A DNA stretch of 64,000 bases from Pseudarthrobacter defluvii (GCF_030816725.1 NZ_JAUSYG010000001.1:1922001-1986000); one strand, 5' to 3'. Shown: positions 1-9,717, numbered from the stretch's first letter. Program-made: numbers and translations. Notes: generated by a model from the sequence alone, not told the origin.

Positions 1-237
1 ACGGCGTTCTCCGCGCCCCTCGGCGGAATGGTCTGTGCCCAGTGCAGGCCGCCCGGGTCGCCGGCCCCGGCACGGGAGACCGTGGTCCTGTTGGCGGCCC
101 TGCTGACGGGGGACTGGACGACGGCGGACGCTTCGCTGGCGCAGCACCGCAAGGAGGCCGCCGGCCTGGTGGCCGCGTACCTGCAATGGCACCTGGAACG
201 AGTACTGAAATCCCTCAAACATGTGGAGCGTAGCTGA
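1..237 (+). CDS. recO: DNA repair protein RecO, C-terminal fragment
   Basis: The open frame enters from the window edge and ends at TGA 235-237, so only the last 78 residues are present. It carries a CAQC pair typical of the RecO zinc-binding region, followed by a helical tail ending HLERVLKSL, which resembles RecO C-termini. RecO loads RecA and anneals single strands in RecF-pathway repair. The call is supported by synteny: recO directly precedes uppS in many actinobacteria, and here the gap to the uppS start codon is 2 bases, suggesting coupled translation. The first cysteine pair and the OB fold lie outside the window. Confidence 0.8.
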   Translation, partial: TAFSAPLGGMVCAQCRPPGSPAPARETVVLLAALLTGDWTTADASLAQHRKEAAGLVAAYLQWHLERVLKSLKHVERS

Positions 238-239
238 CA

Positions 240-1091
240 GTGGCCCTCGGAAAGAGAAACAATACGGTCCGCCGGCGCACCCATCCCGTGCTGCCGCCCT
301 ACCCGCACCCGTCCGGGGCCGTGGCTCCCTCCATTCCGGCGGAATTCATTCCGCGGCATGTGGCCATTGTCATGGACGGCAACGGCCGGTGGGCCAACCA
401 GCGGGGCCTGCCCCGGATTGAGGGACACAAGGCAGGGGAGCCTGCACTGCTGGACGTCATGGCAGGGGCCATTGAGCTGGGCATCGAGTACGTCAGCGTC
501 TACGCCTTTTCCACGGAGAACTGGCGCAGGTCACCTGAGGAAGTCCGCTTCCTGATGGGATTTAACAAGGACGTGCTGCGAAGGCAGCGGAACCAGCTGG
601 ATGACTGGGGAGTCCGGGTCCGGTGGGCGGGGCGCAGGCCCCGGCTCTGGGGTTCGGTTATCCGGGAACTGGAGGAAGCCGAACAGTTCACCGCGGCCAA
701 CACCACCTGTAATTTGACCATGTGTGTTAATTACGGCGGCCGGGCAGAGATCACGGATGCAGTTTCCGCGATCGCAGCAGACGTGGCGGCTGGAAAGCTG
801 AAGCCCGGTGCCATCACCGAGCGGACCATCCAGAAGTACCTCGATGAACCGGACCTGCCTGACGTGGACCTCTTCCTGCGCAGCTCGGGCGAGCAGAGGC
901 TGTCCAACTTCCTGCTGTGGCAGTCCGCCTACGCCGAGTTCGTCTTCATGGACACGCTCTGGCCGGACGTGGACAGGCGGACCCTTTGGGCCGCCGTCGA
1001 GGAGTATGCCCGGCGGGACCGCCGCTACGGTGGGGCAGTGGACGCGGCCGCTGCTCCGGCAGACGTCCGGACAGACTCCCGGGCGGAGTAG
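240..1091 (+). CDS. uppS: Isoprenyl (polyprenyl diphosphate) cis-transferase
   Basis: Cis-prenyltransferase of 283 residues that condenses isopentenyl diphosphate units to make the long-chain polyprenyl (decaprenyl or undecaprenyl) diphosphate carrier for cell-wall synthesis. The catalytic signature MDGNGRW lies at residues 45-51 with Asp46 as the Mg/phosphate-binding aspartate. The C-terminal [15 protein letters not shown] block, which binds the IPP phosphate, is intact. The start is GTG 240, 2 bases after recO. The first 35 residues are basic and variable. The carrier made here is what UppP (57685-58518) recycles. The stop is only 2 bases from the end of the convergent hydrolase gene, and no hairpin was seen between them. 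Confidence 0.95.
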   Translation: MALGKRNNTVRRRTHPVLPPYPHPSGAVAPSIPAEFIPRHVAIVMDGNGRWANQRGLPRIEGHKAGEPALLDVMAGAIELGIEYVSVYAFSTENWRRSPEEVRFLMGFNKDVLRRQRNQLDDWGVRVRWAGRRPRLWGSVIRELEEAEQFTAANTTCNLTMCVNYGGRAEITDAVSAIAADVAAGKLKPGAITERTIQKYLDEPDLPDVDLFLRSSGEQRLSNFLLWQSAYAEFVFMDTLWPDVDRRTLWAAVEEYARRDRRYGGAVDAAAAPADVRTDSRAE

Positions 1092-1093
1092 CC

Positions 1094-2053
1094 TCACCCA
1101 TAAGCCCGCAGCCAACGGGCCAGCCGCGAGTAGGCATCGGACCGGATTGGCTCGGGGGAGAGGAATACGTCGTGCAGCGCCCCGTCAATCCGCTCGAGGG
1201 TCACAGTCCGGCCCAGGGTCAACGCCCGGGCGCTGATGGTATTGACGTCCAGGACGGCGTCGGTACGGCGCATCTCCTCGGACCAAAGGAGCCCGTTGGC
1301 GCTGCCCTTGGACAGCAGGACCAAGACCGGTGCCTCGATGCCAAGGCCGCGCGCCACCCGGGAATGCCCGGCGAGTACCGCCCGCAGCCAGCCGGCACGT
1401 ACCGGGAAAGCCATCCGGGGGCGGTAGCGCTCGTCAAGCGGCCACTCGCCGTCCGCAGCGCTGCTGATGGTGCGCCAGTAATGGCCGCGCTCCGGCAGGC
1501 GCAGGACGGTCTGCGGCCGGATCCGGGCCACGGGGCGCACCATGCTGGACGCCGCCCGCCGCACGAGTGAACTGCCGTGCATCTCAAGCCAGGGACTGTT
1601 GAGAACGAGCAGCGAAACGGCCTCGGGGTGGCGGCTGGTCCAAAGCGCTGCCACCAGTCCGCCGGTGGAATGGCCCATCAAGGCCAGTGGCCCGGGGCCG
1701 CTTTCCCCGCCGATGATGCGCCATGCTTCTTCGATCTCCGCGTCGTAGGCGGTGAGGTCCGCCACATACCCGCCCGGTGATTCCGGACGGAGGCTGCGTC
1801 CGTGGTTGTGCATGTCCAGGGCGTAGAAGTCATATCCCGCCCCAGCCCAAAAACGGGCCAGTTCCACGTTGAAGAAGTAGTCACTCCAACCGTGCAGGAA
1901 CAACACAGCGCCGCGGCGGTCGCCCCCGGCGCCGCGGTCCGGGTCAGGCCGGAGCCGTACCAGCGTTGCCGTCCGCTCCACACCGTCAGATCCGGTGGCC
2001 GCAAAGGAGTGCGACTCGAAGTCCCCGCCCAGGATGTCCTGCTGCCACTGCAT
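1094..2053 (-). CDS. Alpha/beta hydrolase (lysophospholipase-like)
   Basis: A 319-residue alpha/beta hydrolase of the serine lipase/lysophospholipase type. The nucleophile elbow is MGHSTGG, an oxyanion strand LFLHGWSDY lies before it, and a candidate catalytic His sits in GALHDVF near the C terminus. No signal peptide is seen, so it is probably cytoplasmic. The substrate cannot be told from sequence. ATG 2053 is chosen because a -10-like TAGCAT ends exactly 6 bases upstream, the leaderless pattern seen repeatedly in this window. The gene is divergent from pyrD and convergent with uppS. Confidence 0.85.
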   Translation of the reverse strand: MQWQQDILGGDFESHSFAATGSDGVERTATLVRLRPDPDRGAGGDRRGAVLFLHGWSDYFFNVELARFWAGAGYDFYALDMHNHGRSLRPESPGGYVADLTAYDAEIEEAWRIIGGESGPGPLALMGHSTGGLVAALWTSRHPEAVSLLVLNSPWLEMHGSSLVRRAASSMVRPVARIRPQTVLRLPERGHYWRTISSAADGEWPLDERYRPRMAFPVRAGWLRAVLAGHSRVARGLGIEAPVLVLLSKGSANGLLWSEEMRRTDAVLDVNTISARALTLGRTVTLERIDGALHDVFLSPEPIRSDAYSRLARWLRAYG

Positions 2054-2065
2054 GACCTCATGCTA
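2054..2065 (-). promoter_or_regulatory. Leaderless -10 element for the alpha/beta hydrolase
   Basis: TAGCAT (TANNNT type) on the - strand at 2060-2065 followed by 6 bases and then ATG 2053. No clear -35 was seen. Confidence 0.5.
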
Positions 2066-2147
2066 AACCGGCACGCCGGACGCGCCCCCTACGTACACAT
2101 GCTTCTTCGTTTTGGTGTGCTGGCCCAGGAAACGGGAAACTGGAGGC

Positions 2148-3218
2148 ATGCGCGTTTACCCCACTTTTTTCAGGCTGGCCTTTTCATGGATGGACGCCGA
2201 GCGCGCCCACAAGATCGGATTCAAAGGCATCCGGTTCGCGCACGCGTCGGGTGCCGGGAGGCTGCTGCAAAAGCTCACGGCGCCGGCACCGTCCCTCCAG
2301 ACCACTGCCTTCGGCGTCACCTTTCCCTCACCCTTTGGGCTGGCCGCAGGCTTCGACAAGGAAGGGCACGGCATCGAGGCCCTTACCGAGCTTGGGTTCG
2401 GGCACGTGGAAGTGGGCACCATTACCGGCCAGGCCCAGCCGGGCAATGAGAAACCACGGCTGTTCCGCCTGATCGAGGACCGCGCCGTCATCAACAGGAT
2501 GGGATTCAATAATGACGGCGCCGCAGCCGTTGCGCCCCGGCTGAAGGCAGCGCGCGCCGCTCTCCAGCGCCGGTTCCCGGCGGTCCGTCCGGTCATCGGC
2601 GTCAATATCGGCAAGACCAAAGCGGTGGAGTTGGCTGACGCCGTGGACGACTACCTGGTAAGCGCCCGCAGCCTTGCACCTGCCGCTGACTACCTGGTGG
2701 TGAACGTCAGTTCACCCAACACTCCGGGCCTCCGGCTGCTGCAGGACGTTGAAACCCTGCGCCCGCTCCTCATTGCAGTGGGCAAGGAAGCCGACCGGGC
2801 CGCCGGACGGCACGTGCCCCTGCTGGTCAAGATTGCCCCGGACCTCAGCGATGAGGATATTGACGACGTCGCGCGCCTTGCCCTGGACCTGAAACTGGAC
2901 GGGATCATCGCCACCAACACCACGATCGCCCGGACCGGCCTCACCTCGCCGGCCGACCAGATCGACAAGTGCGGTGCCGGCGGCCTGTCCGGCGCTCCCT
3001 TGAAAGCGCGCTCCCTCGAGGTGCTAAAGCGGCTCAAGAAGGCCACCGGCGACACCCTGGCATTGGTCGCGGTGGGCGGTGTGGAATCGGCCCAGGACGT
3101 CCAGGAAAGGCTCGACGCCGGCGCAACCCTGGTGCAGGGCTACACCGCATTCCTTTACGAAGGACCGTTCTGGGCGGCACGGATCAACAGGCAGCTGGCA
3201 AAAAACCGGCGCTCCTAA
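2148..3218 (+). CDS. pyrD: Dihydroorotate dehydrogenase (quinone), class 2
   Basis: FMN enzyme of 356 residues that oxidises dihydroorotate to orotate with quinone as acceptor, the fourth step of pyrimidine synthesis. The membrane-associating N-terminal helical part ([18 protein letters not shown]) marks class 2. The catalytic base is the serine in [12 protein letters not shown], and the FMN-phosphate loops VAVGGV and LVQGYTAF are present at the C terminus. The frame stays open upstream to a TTG at 2112. ATG 2148 was preferred because it begins with the class 2 N-terminal sequence. Convergent with the DUF3043 gene across a strong bidirectional terminator. Confidence 0.95.
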   Translation: MRVYPTFFRLAFSWMDAERAHKIGFKGIRFAHASGAGRLLQKLTAPAPSLQTTAFGVTFPSPFGLAAGFDKEGHGIEALTELGFGHVEVGTITGQAQPGNEKPRLFRLIEDRAVINRMGFNNDGAAAVAPRLKAARAALQRRFPAVRPVIGVNIGKTKAVELADAVDDYLVSARSLAPAADYLVVNVSSPNTPGLRLLQDVETLRPLLIAVGKEADRAAGRHVPLLVKIAPDLSDEDIDDVARLALDLKLDGIIATNTTIARTGLTSPADQIDKCGAGGLSGAPLKARSLEVLKRLKKATGDTLALVAVGGVESAQDVQERLDAGATLVQGYTAFLYEGPFWAARINRQLAKNRRS

Positions 3219-3263
3219 GACTTCCCCCGGACGGCATAGGCCGGACGAGGTGCCCGTAGAAAG

Positions 3264-3298
3264 CAGGAACCCCGGCGGTCATCCCGCCGGGGTTCCTG
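3264..3298. terminator. Bidirectional terminator between pyrD and DUF3043
   Basis: Perfect 15-bp inverted repeat (CAGGAACCCCGGCGG and its complement) around a 5-base TCATC loop, placed between two convergent genes. Flanking AAG/CTT can extend it. It lacks a long T-run. Confidence 0.8.
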
Positions 3299-3318
3299 TG
3301 CTTGACGTCGGTGCCTGG

Positions 3319-3921
3319 TCAGGCGGGGTACTGTCCGCGCTGGACCTGGGGCTTGGGCAGGCGCAGTTTCCGGAACTGCAGGGACCGCATGGAGCCGTAC
3401 CAGACGGTACCGCGTTCCACCTCGCCGAACTTCTCCGTCAGGCGCTTGCGGAGCTTGCGGGACAGGATGAAGACGTCCACGAAGACAGCCAGGAACATCA
3501 CCCAGAATGCGCCGAGGACGTAGATCATCATGTCGCTGGAAGCCGGCACCACCAGGGACACCAGCACAAAGAGCAGCGCGCCGAACATCAGGTACTCGCC
3601 AAGGTTGAAACGGGCGTCCACGAAGTCGCGGGCAAACCGCTTCTGCGGGCCCTTGTCGCGCAGCGGCAGGAACTTCTCGTCACCGGTGTCCAGCGCCCGG
3701 CGCATCTTCAGCCGCTGGTCCTGGACAGCCTGGCGTTCGGCGGCCTTGGACGCCTTGCGGTCCTCGGGGACCAGCGGCCGCTTGCGGGCAGCCTCCTGGG
3801 CCTTCCGGGTAGGGGTAGGGGCGCCCTTGCCCGCCACGCTGTTCTGCCGCGCCGCCGCTTCCGCTGCCTGCTGGTCTATTGTTTGCTGCGCCGATGGCGC
3901 TTCTTTTCTACGTCCGAACAC
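3319..3921 (-). CDS. DUF3043 family membrane protein
   Basis: A 200-residue actinobacterial family protein of unknown function. The N-terminal half is charged and probably coiled (FGRRKEAPSAQQ, then Lys/Arg/Ala-rich). Two hydrophobic segments follow (LMFGALLFVLVSLVV and MMIYVLGAFWVMFLAV), then a basic C-terminal tail. The usual family start MFGRRKE corresponds to GTG 3921, which lies 6 bases after TATTCT. The frame is open for another 71 codons upstream, but those residues do not look like coding sequence. It sits divergently from an M20 dipeptidase, a neighbourhood common in actinobacteria. Confidence 0.85.
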   Translation of the reverse strand: MFGRRKEAPSAQQTIDQQAAEAAARQNSVAGKGAPTPTRKAQEAARKRPLVPEDRKASKAAERQAVQDQRLKMRRALDTGDEKFLPLRDKGPQKRFARDFVDARFNLGEYLMFGALLFVLVSLVVPASSDMMIYVLGAFWVMFLAVFVDVFILSRKLRKRLTEKFGEVERGTVWYGSMRSLQFRKLRLPKPQVQRGQYPA

Positions 3922-3933
3922 CTGACCAGAATA
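3922..3933 (-). promoter_or_regulatory. Leaderless -10 element for DUF3043
   Basis: TATTCT on the - strand (3928-3933), 6-base spacer, then GTG 3921. This supports the short start that matches the family N terminus. Confidence 0.55.
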
Positions 3934-4000
3934 CCTTGCAGCAGCACGCCCGACGCCTGCCGCCGAGTCCGCCCTGACCGTGAGCGGAATGTGACGAGGG

Positions 4001-4013
4001 TAATGTTTTGGCC
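4001..4013 (+). promoter_or_regulatory. Leaderless -10 element for the M20 dipeptidase
   Basis: TAATGT at 4001-4006, 7 bases, then ATG 4014. A GAGGG at 3996-4000 could alternatively serve as ribosome site for an in-frame TTG at 4008, so the start is not fully settled. Confidence 0.45.
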
Positions 4014-5468
4014 ATGACCTCATCACCCGCGGCCACCCCGCACAGCACCACAGACATCCCAGGATCCGGCCCGGCAGGCAAGGCAAGGACGGAAGATCTT
4101 CGTTCTGCCGTAGACCGCGCCTTTGACCAGACACTGGCGCGGCTCAAGGACCTTGTCGCCATCCCCGGGATCGCATGGCCGAGCTTCGAACGTACCCCGC
4201 TCGAACGAAGCGCCGAGGCTGTCGCGGAACTCCTCCGGGGTGCAGGCCTTGATGACGTCCGGGTCCTGTGCGTGGATAAAGCTGACGGCACTCCGGGCGG
4301 CCCGGCCGTCGTCGCCCGCCGTCCCGCAGCGCAAGGAAAGCCAACCGTCCTGCTGTACGCACACCATGACGTCCAGCCCGTGGGTGACGAGTCCCTGTGG
4401 GAGACGGAGCCGTTCACCGCCGTCGAAAAGGACGGCCGGCTCTATGGCCGCGGCGCCGCTGATGACAAGGCAGGCATCATGGCGCACGTTGCCGCCTACG
4501 CGGCCCTTTCCGAGGTCCTGGCTGGCACCTTGGGGCTGGGCGTGACCTTCTTCATCGAGGGGGAGGAAGAAGCGGGGTCGCCCACGTTCCGTCCGTTCCT
4601 GGAGGCCAACCGCGAGCTGCTGCGGGCCGACGTCATTGTGGTGGCTGACTCCAGCAACTGGAAAGTGGGGGTGCCTGCCCTGACCACCAGCCTGCGGGGC
4701 CTAGTGGACGGCACCATTGAGGTGCAGGTCCTGGACCACGCAGTGCATTCGGGCATGTACGGCGGGCCGGTGCTGGATGCGCCCACGTTGCTGTCCCGCC
4801 TGATCGCTACGCTTCACGATGCCGACGGGAACGTGGCCATCGAGGGCCTGGTGGCAACGGACACCGCTGCAGTGGACATGCCGGAAGCGGATTACCGCGC
4901 CGACGCGTCCGTGCTTGACGGGGTCCGCCTGGCAGGGACTGGGAGCATTGCGTCGCGGCTGTGGACCAAGCCGGCGTTGTCGATCATCGGCTTCGACGCC
5001 CCCGCAGTGGATGTCGCCTCCAACACCCTCCTTCCGCGCGCACGGGCGAAGTTCAGCCTGCGCCTGGCACCCGGACAAGTCCCCGCGGAAGCCATGGAAG
5101 CAGTTCGACGGCATGTGGAGGCCAATGCGCCGTTCGGAGCCAAGGTTGTCTTCACGCCGGGGGAGGCCGGCAACCCTTTCCGGACAGACACCTCCTCCGC
5201 TGCTGCGTCCGTGGCCATGTGGGCCCTGGGGGAGGCGTGGGGCGTTCCTGCGGTGGAAACGGGGATTGGCGGTTCAATCCCCTTCATCGCCGACCTGACG
5301 GACCTGTACCCTTCGGCGCAGATCCTGGTGACCGGAGTGGAGGACCCCGATTCGAGGGCCCATAGCGCCAACGAATCCCTGCATATCGGCGACTTCCGAA
5401 ACGCCATCCTTGCCGAGGCGCTCATGCTTGCGCGGCTCAACAGCGAGGGCCTCCCGGCCGGCGAATGA
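4014..5468 (+). CDS. M20 family dipeptidase
   Basis: A 484-residue zinc metallopeptidase of the M20 family (carnosinase/dipeptidase-like branch). Metal-site motifs are intact: YAHHDVQPVG, GRGAADDKAG with the bridging aspartate, and the general-base region FIEGEEEAGS. A lid/dimerisation domain occupies the middle, and a C-terminal metal His lies in the region RAHSANES. Cytoplasmic, no signal peptide. It probably hydrolyses dipeptides, but the substrate is not shown by sequence. Adjacent to DUF3043 (divergent) and followed by erpA after 184 bases. Confidence 0.9.
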   Translation: MTSSPAATPHSTTDIPGSGPAGKARTEDLRSAVDRAFDQTLARLKDLVAIPGIAWPSFERTPLERSAEAVAELLRGAGLDDVRVLCVDKADGTPGGPAVVARRPAAQGKPTVLLYAHHDVQPVGDESLWETEPFTAVEKDGRLYGRGAADDKAGIMAHVAAYAALSEVLAGTLGLGVTFFIEGEEEAGSPTFRPFLEANRELLRADVIVVADSSNWKVGVPALTTSLRGLVDGTIEVQVLDHAVHSGMYGGPVLDAPTLLSRLIATLHDADGNVAIEGLVATDTAAVDMPEADYRADASVLDGVRLAGTGSIASRLWTKPALSIIGFDAPAVDVASNTLLPRARAKFSLRLAPGQVPAEAMEAVRRHVEANAPFGAKVVFTPGEAGNPFRTDTSSAAASVAMWALGEAWGVPAVETGIGGSIPFIADLTDLYPSAQILVTGVEDPDSRAHSANESLHIGDFRNAILAEALMLARLNSEGLPAGE

Positions 5469-5652
5469 GGCCGCTTCTTCATGCGGCAGACCGCGCCCGC
5501 TCCCAGGGAACAACCGCAGCGCTTTTACGGTTACGCCAGGAGTTAGAGCTACAGGACTGCCGCGCGTAGCATGTAGCTATAGCCCATACCGTATTTGTAG
5601 GGGCAGGCGCCGTTGAGGCGACGCCGCCAGACCGTCCTAAGAAGGTAGGCCA

Positions 5653-6042
5653 ATGAGCACCGCAACCAACGAAAACAGCACCGCCGCCACCACAGTGGCC
5701 AGCGACGAACTGCCCGTTCACGAGGTCAACATGACCGACGTCGCTGCAGGCAAGGTACGCAGCCTCCTCGAGCAGGAAGGCCGAACGGACCTGCGTCTGC
5801 GCGTAGCCGTGCAGCCCGGTGGTTGCTCGGGCCTGATTTACCAGCTCTACTTCGACGAACGGCTCCTAGACGGAGACGCCGTGCGCGACTTCGACGGAGT
5901 CGAGGTCGTCGTCGACAAAATGAGCGTGCCCTACCTGAGCGGCGCCAGCATCGACTTCGAAGACACCATCTCGAAGCAGGGTTTCACCATCGACAACCCG
6001 AACGCCGGAGGCTCCTGCGCCTGCGGTGATTCATTCCACTAA
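5653..6042 (+). CDS. erpA: Iron-sulfur cluster insertion protein ErpA/IscA family
   Basis: A-type Fe-S carrier of 129 residues. The three conserved cysteines are visible: one in QPGGCSG and two in the C-terminal CACGDSF. The core VAVQPGGCSGLIYQL and IDFEDTI are classic HesB/IscA sequence. The N-terminal 25 residues are Thr/Ala-rich and variable. ATG 5653 has AAGAAGG about 8 bases upstream. It delivers clusters to apo-proteins, and its position just before the respiratory genes is common in actinobacteria. A structured inverted repeat follows the stop. Confidence 0.93.
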   Translation: MSTATNENSTAATTVASDELPVHEVNMTDVAAGKVRSLLEQEGRTDLRLRVAVQPGGCSGLIYQLYFDERLLDGDAVRDFDGVEVVVDKMSVPYLSGASIDFEDTISKQGFTIDNPNAGGSCACGDSFH

Positions 6043-6059
6043 GCCGGTTGTTTCGCCTG

Positions 6060-6115
6060 ATGTCCGCGCCGGGTTTCCTGCCGTCCAAAACGGCACGGGG
6101 GCTCGGCGCGGACAT
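6060..6115 (+). terminator. Nested stem-loop after erpA
   Basis: Outer perfect 12-bp stem (ATGTCCGCGCCG at 6060-6071 with CGGCGCGGACAT at 6104-6115) encloses an inner hairpin TGCCGT-CCAAA-ACGGCA at about 6080-6096. It probably terminates erpA transcription or processes the erpA-ctaC boundary. No T-run follows, so its role as a terminator is uncertain. Confidence 0.5.
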
Positions 6116-6227
6116 GTGGGCGAAACGCCCGGCGGAGCGGTAAGCTCTACACCAAGTAGTAAAACTTTTTTGTGCCCGGAGCGCCTTTGGCTGCCCGGGC
6201 AACAGCAACAAGTAGGAAGGGCCGTCT

Positions 6228-7100
6228 GTGAGTTCGCAGAACCGAACCGGCAGCCGACGCAAAACGATCACCACGATCTCAAGCTTGGCTATTGCCGGCG
6301 CGTTGGTTTTGACCGGATGTTCGCCAGAGGTAGAGAAAGGGTGGATGCCCACTGAACGTGGCACCACCAGCAACACCGACCGCATCATGGACCTCTGGGT
6401 CAACTCATGGATTGCTGCGCTCGTGGTGGGCACCATTACGTGGGGCCTGATCATCTGGTGCCTGGTTGCCTACCGCCGCCGCAAGGGAACTGTTGGGTTC
6501 CCGCGGCAGACCAGCTTCAACCTGCCCCTCGAGGTCTTCTACCTGACCATCCCGATCTTCATGGTCCTGGTGTTCTTCTACTTCACCGACCGTGACCAGC
6601 AGGCCATCGATGACCGTTCCCAGCCGGCCGACGTCGTAGTGGACGTCCGCGGCAAGCAGTGGGCATGGGACTTCAACTACAAGTCCGGCGACGTCATCAA
6701 GGAAGACCTCCACGAGGCCGGCGTCCAGGCGCACCTCACGGGCAACACCATCGACAAGGAACAGCTGCCCACGCTGTACTTGCCGGTCAACAAGTCCGTA
6801 GACCTCGAGCTCAACGCCCGCGACGTCATCCACTCTTTCTGGGTTCCCGCCTTCCTGCAGAAGCGCGACATGATCCCGGGCAAGGTCAACTACATCCGGT
6901 TCACCCCCACTAAAGAGGGCACTTACGACGGCAAGTGTGCCGAACTTTGCGGCGAGTACCACTCCGAAATGCTGTTCCGCGTCAAGGTGGTGTCGGAATC
7001 CGAATTCCAGGCCCACATGGACCAGCTCAAGGCTGCCGGGAACACCGGCCTGCTCGGCGTGGAGTACGACCGCAACCCGAACCTGAACGAAACCAAGTAA
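6228..7100 (+). CDS. ctaC: Cytochrome c oxidase subunit II
   Basis: A 290-residue CuA-bearing subunit of the aa3 oxidase. GTG 6228 follows AGGAAGGG. The N terminus is a lipoprotein-type signal with LVLTGC ending at Cys31. Two transmembrane helices follow ([21 protein letters not shown] and [17 protein letters not shown]). A cupredoxin domain ends in the CuA ligand set [12 protein letters not shown], with the upstream His in [12 protein letters not shown]. It accepts electrons from QcrC. First gene of ctaC-ctaD-ctaF, with 10 bases to ctaD. Confidence 0.97.
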   Translation: MSSQNRTGSRRKTITTISSLAIAGALVLTGCSPEVEKGWMPTERGTTSNTDRIMDLWVNSWIAALVVGTITWGLIIWCLVAYRRRKGTVGFPRQTSFNLPLEVFYLTIPIFMVLVFFYFTDRDQQAIDDRSQPADVVVDVRGKQWAWDFNYKSGDVIKEDLHEAGVQAHLTGNTIDKEQLPTLYLPVNKSVDLELNARDVIHSFWVPAFLQKRDMIPGKVNYIRFTPTKEGTYDGKCAELCGEYHSEMLFRVKVVSESEFQAHMDQLKAAGNTGLLGVEYDRNPNLNETK

Positions 7101-7110
7101 GGGGAGCGAC

Positions 7111-8838
7111 GTGGCTACGTACACCCAATCCGCACCCGCGGGAGTCCTGCCGGCTCCCGTGGTACCTAAATCCAAGGGGCGCATCGTCGTCAACTGGATC
7201 ACCTCCACTGACCACAAGACCATCGGCTACATGTACCTGATTGCGTCGTTTGTGTTCTTCTGCCTGGGCGGCGTGATGGCCCTGCTGATCCGTGCCGAGC
7301 TGTTCGAGCCCGGCATGCAGATCCTGCAGACCAAGGAGCAGTACAACCAGCTGTTCACCATGCACGGCACCGTCATGCTGCTGATGTTCGCCACCCCGCT
7401 GTTCGCCGGCTTCGCCAACGTGATCATGCCGCTGCAGATCGGTGCCCCTGACGTTGCGTTCCCCCGCCTGAACGCCCTGGCGTTCTGGTTCTTCCTGTTC
7501 GGCTCCACCATCGCGGTGTCCGGCTTCATCACCCCGCAGGGCGCGGCGTCCTTTGGCTGGTTCGCGTACGCGCCGCTGTCCAACACCACGTTCACGCCGG
7601 GCATCGGCGGTGACCTGTGGGTCTTCGGGCTGGCGCTGTCCGGCTTCGGCACCATCCTCGGTGCGGTCAACTTCATCACCACCATCATCTGCATGCGCGC
7701 CCCTGGCATGACCATGTGGCGGATGCCCATCTTCACCTGGAACACCCTGATCACCGCCATTCTGGTGCTGATGGCGTTCCCGCCGCTGGCCGCCGCCCTG
7801 TTCGCCCTCGGCGCGGACCGCAAGTTCGGTGCCCACATCTTCGATCCCGAAAACGGTGGCGCTGTCCTCTGGCAGCACCTGTTCTGGTTCTTCGGCCACC
7901 CGGAGGTGTACATCATCGCGCTGCCGTTCTTCGGCATCGTTTCGGAGATCTTCCCGGTCTTCAGCCGCAAGCCGATCTTCGGCTACAAGGGCCTCGTGTA
8001 CGCGACGATCGCCATCGCGGCCCTGTCGGTGACGGTGTGGGCCCACCACATGTACGTCACGGGCGCCGTCCTGCTGCCGTTCTTCTCGTTCATGACCATG
8101 CTCATCGCGGTGCCTACCGGGGTTAAGTTCTTCAACTGGATCGGCACCATGTGGCGCGGCTCCCTGACCTTCGAGACGCCCATGCTGTGGAGCCTCGGCT
8201 TCATGGTCACCTTCCTCTTCGGCGGCCTGACCGGCATCATCCTCGCCTCCCCGCCGCTGGACTTCCACGTCTCGGACTCCTACTTCGTGGTGGCGCACTT
8301 CCACTACGTGGTGTTCGGCACCGTGGTGTTCGCGATGTTCGCCGGATTCTACTTCTGGTGGCCCAAGTTCACCGGCACCATGCTCAACGAGCGCCTGGGC
8401 AAGATCCACTTCTGGCTCCTGTTCCTGGGCTTCCACGGCACGTTCCTGATCCAGCACTGGCTGGGTGTCGAGGGCATGCCGCGCCGCTACGCTGACTACC
8501 TCGTGGAGGACAACTTCACGTGGATGAACCAGTTCTCCACCGTGGCATCGTTTGTCCTCGGTGCATCCCTGATCCCGTTCTTCTGGAACGTCTACATCAC
8601 CTGGCGCAAGGCTGAAAAAGTCCAGGTTGATGATCCGTGGGGCTTTGGTGCTTCGCTGGAGTGGGCCACGTCCTGCCCGCCGCCGCGCCACAACTTCACG
8701 TCCCTGCCCCGGATCCGTTCGGAGCGTCCCGCCCTGGACCTGCACCACCCGGAACTCCGCCAGGTCCACACCGTTGAGTCGCCGGCACCCGCAGCAGCGG
8801 CCCTCGGCAACGCCGACCAGAAGGACACCGCACAGTGA
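7111..8838 (+). CDS. ctaD: Cytochrome c oxidase subunit I
   Basis: A 575-residue, 12-helix heme-copper oxidase core holding heme a and the heme a3-CuB centre. Key parts visible are TMHGTVM (heme a His), [10 protein letters not shown] (CuB His-Tyr motif), WAHHMYVTG (the CuB His pair) and VAHFHYV (heme ligands). The start is GTG 7111 with GGGGAGCG upstream. The C-terminal tail after the last helix is hydrophilic and holds [17 protein letters not shown], typical of actinobacterial CtaD. Its stop overlaps the ctaF start by 4 bases (GTGA). Confidence 0.98.
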   Translation: MATYTQSAPAGVLPAPVVPKSKGRIVVNWITSTDHKTIGYMYLIASFVFFCLGGVMALLIRAELFEPGMQILQTKEQYNQLFTMHGTVMLLMFATPLFAGFANVIMPLQIGAPDVAFPRLNALAFWFFLFGSTIAVSGFITPQGAASFGWFAYAPLSNTTFTPGIGGDLWVFGLALSGFGTILGAVNFITTIICMRAPGMTMWRMPIFTWNTLITAILVLMAFPPLAAALFALGADRKFGAHIFDPENGGAVLWQHLFWFFGHPEVYIIALPFFGIVSEIFPVFSRKPIFGYKGLVYATIAIAALSVTVWAHHMYVTGAVLLPFFSFMTMLIAVPTGVKFFNWIGTMWRGSLTFETPMLWSLGFMVTFLFGGLTGIILASPPLDFHVSDSYFVVAHFHYVVFGTVVFAMFAGFYFWWPKFTGTMLNERLGKIHFWLLFLGFHGTFLIQHWLGVEGMPRRYADYLVEDNFTWMNQFSTVASFVLGASLIPFFWNVYITWRKAEKVQVDDPWGFGASLEWATSCPPPRHNFTSLPRIRSERPALDLHHPELRQVHTVESPAPAAAALGNADQKDTAQ

Positions 8839-9236
8839 AAATTGAATCCTGGATCTTTGGTTCCGGAGTTTTCTTCTTCCTTCCCATCTCCATCATTTAC
8901 GGTTTCCTGACCGGCTGGGGAGAATGGGTCGGCATCCTGGGCATCCTGCTGCTTGCAGGGCTGGCCGGCATGATCGGTGCCTACCTCGGGTTCACTGGCC
9001 GCCGCGTCGGCATGCGGCCTGAGGACCGCAGCGATGCAGAGATCCACGAGGGCGCCGGCGAACAGGGGCACTTCAGCCCTTGGAGCTGGTGGCCCCTGGT
9101 CCTGGGCATCGCCTGCGCCACAGGCTTCCTCGGTCTGGCCATAGGCATTTGGATCACCTTCATCGCAGGCGGCATTGCCGTGGTGGCCCTCGTTGGCTGG
9201 GTTTACGAATACAGCCGCGGAGACCACGCGCACTAA
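8835..9236 (+). CDS. ctaF: Actinobacterial cytochrome c oxidase subunit IV
   Basis: A 133-residue small membrane subunit found in actinobacterial aa3 oxidases. It has two helices near the N terminus ([19 protein letters not shown], then [20 protein letters not shown]) and two at the C terminus, with a hydrophilic loop [20 protein letters not shown] between the pairs. It starts at GTG 8835 in a 4-base GTGA overlap with ctaD, implying translational coupling. A strong terminator follows. Confidence 0.93.
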   Translation: MKIESWIFGSGVFFFLPISIIYGFLTGWGEWVGILGILLLAGLAGMIGAYLGFTGRRVGMRPEDRSDAEIHEGAGEQGHFSPWSWWPLVLGIACATGFLGLAIGIWITFIAGGIAVVALVGWVYEYSRGDHAH

Positions 9237-9250
9237 GCAAGCAAAAGAAT

Positions 9251-9292
9251 AACGACGTCGGGCCCCACCAAAAGGTGGGGCCCGACGTCGTT
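9251..9292. terminator. Terminator after the ctaCDF operon
   Basis: Perfect 19-bp stem (AACGACGTCGGGCCCCACC and its complement) closed by an AAAA loop, 14 bases after the ctaF stop and 20 bases before the end of the convergent HPr gene. It can serve both strands. Confidence 0.85.
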
Positions 9293-9312
9293 GCATGTGC
9301 CCTGAAGGGCTT

Positions 9313-9606
9313 TCAGGCGGCTCCCTGTGACTCCAGCAGCACCCTGAGCCCCTGGAGCGCTTCCTCGGCTTCCCGGCGCCCCAGGGCTCCTTCCAGCTCG
9401 CTGTCGCTGACGGCCAGCTCCACTTCGCAGCCCTGCGGAAAGTCAGCAGTCATCACCTGCAGCAGTGAGCGGGCATCAACCTGCCCGGCGCCCGCCTTAC
9501 TGATGGTTACCGGAAGCCCGGTATCGGTGACGGCGCGGACGAATACCGCGGCAGAACGTGCATGCAGGCCCACGGGCGCAGCCACCACGGCTTTCTGGGT
9601 TGGCAA
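9313..9606 (-). CDS. ptsH: HPr family phosphocarrier protein
   Basis: A 97-residue PTS phosphocarrier. TTG 9606 is chosen because it has AGGAG 7 bases upstream and places the phosphorylated histidine in GLHARSA at residue 15, exactly the family position. A conserved regulatory-serine region DARSLLQVMTAD follows. Unusually, the proline of the canonical HARPA motif is serine here. HPr passes phosphate from EI to EIIA components. No other PTS gene lies in the window. Divergent from a DasR-like regulator, with an operator-like site between them, so control by that protein is likely. Confidence 0.9.
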   Translation of the reverse strand: MPTQKAVVAAPVGLHARSAAVFVRAVTDTGLPVTISKAGAGQVDARSLLQVMTADFPQGCEVELAVSDSELEGALGRREAEEALQGLRVLLESQGAA

Positions 9607-9717
9607 AAAGGGACTCCTATGTCGAAAGACGGCCCCCGACGTCTCTGGCAACAATTTCCTGACCAAATATATCGGGCGCGCGGGGCACTTCGCGACAACG
9701 AGCACGGTGGTACAGCA

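Noticed and set aside
7027..8769. 580-codon open frame on the - strand opposite ctaD
   Set aside because: It is the mirror of a strongly conserved oxidase gene; its translation is low-complexity Glu/His/Arg/Gln sequence caused by high-GC third positions.
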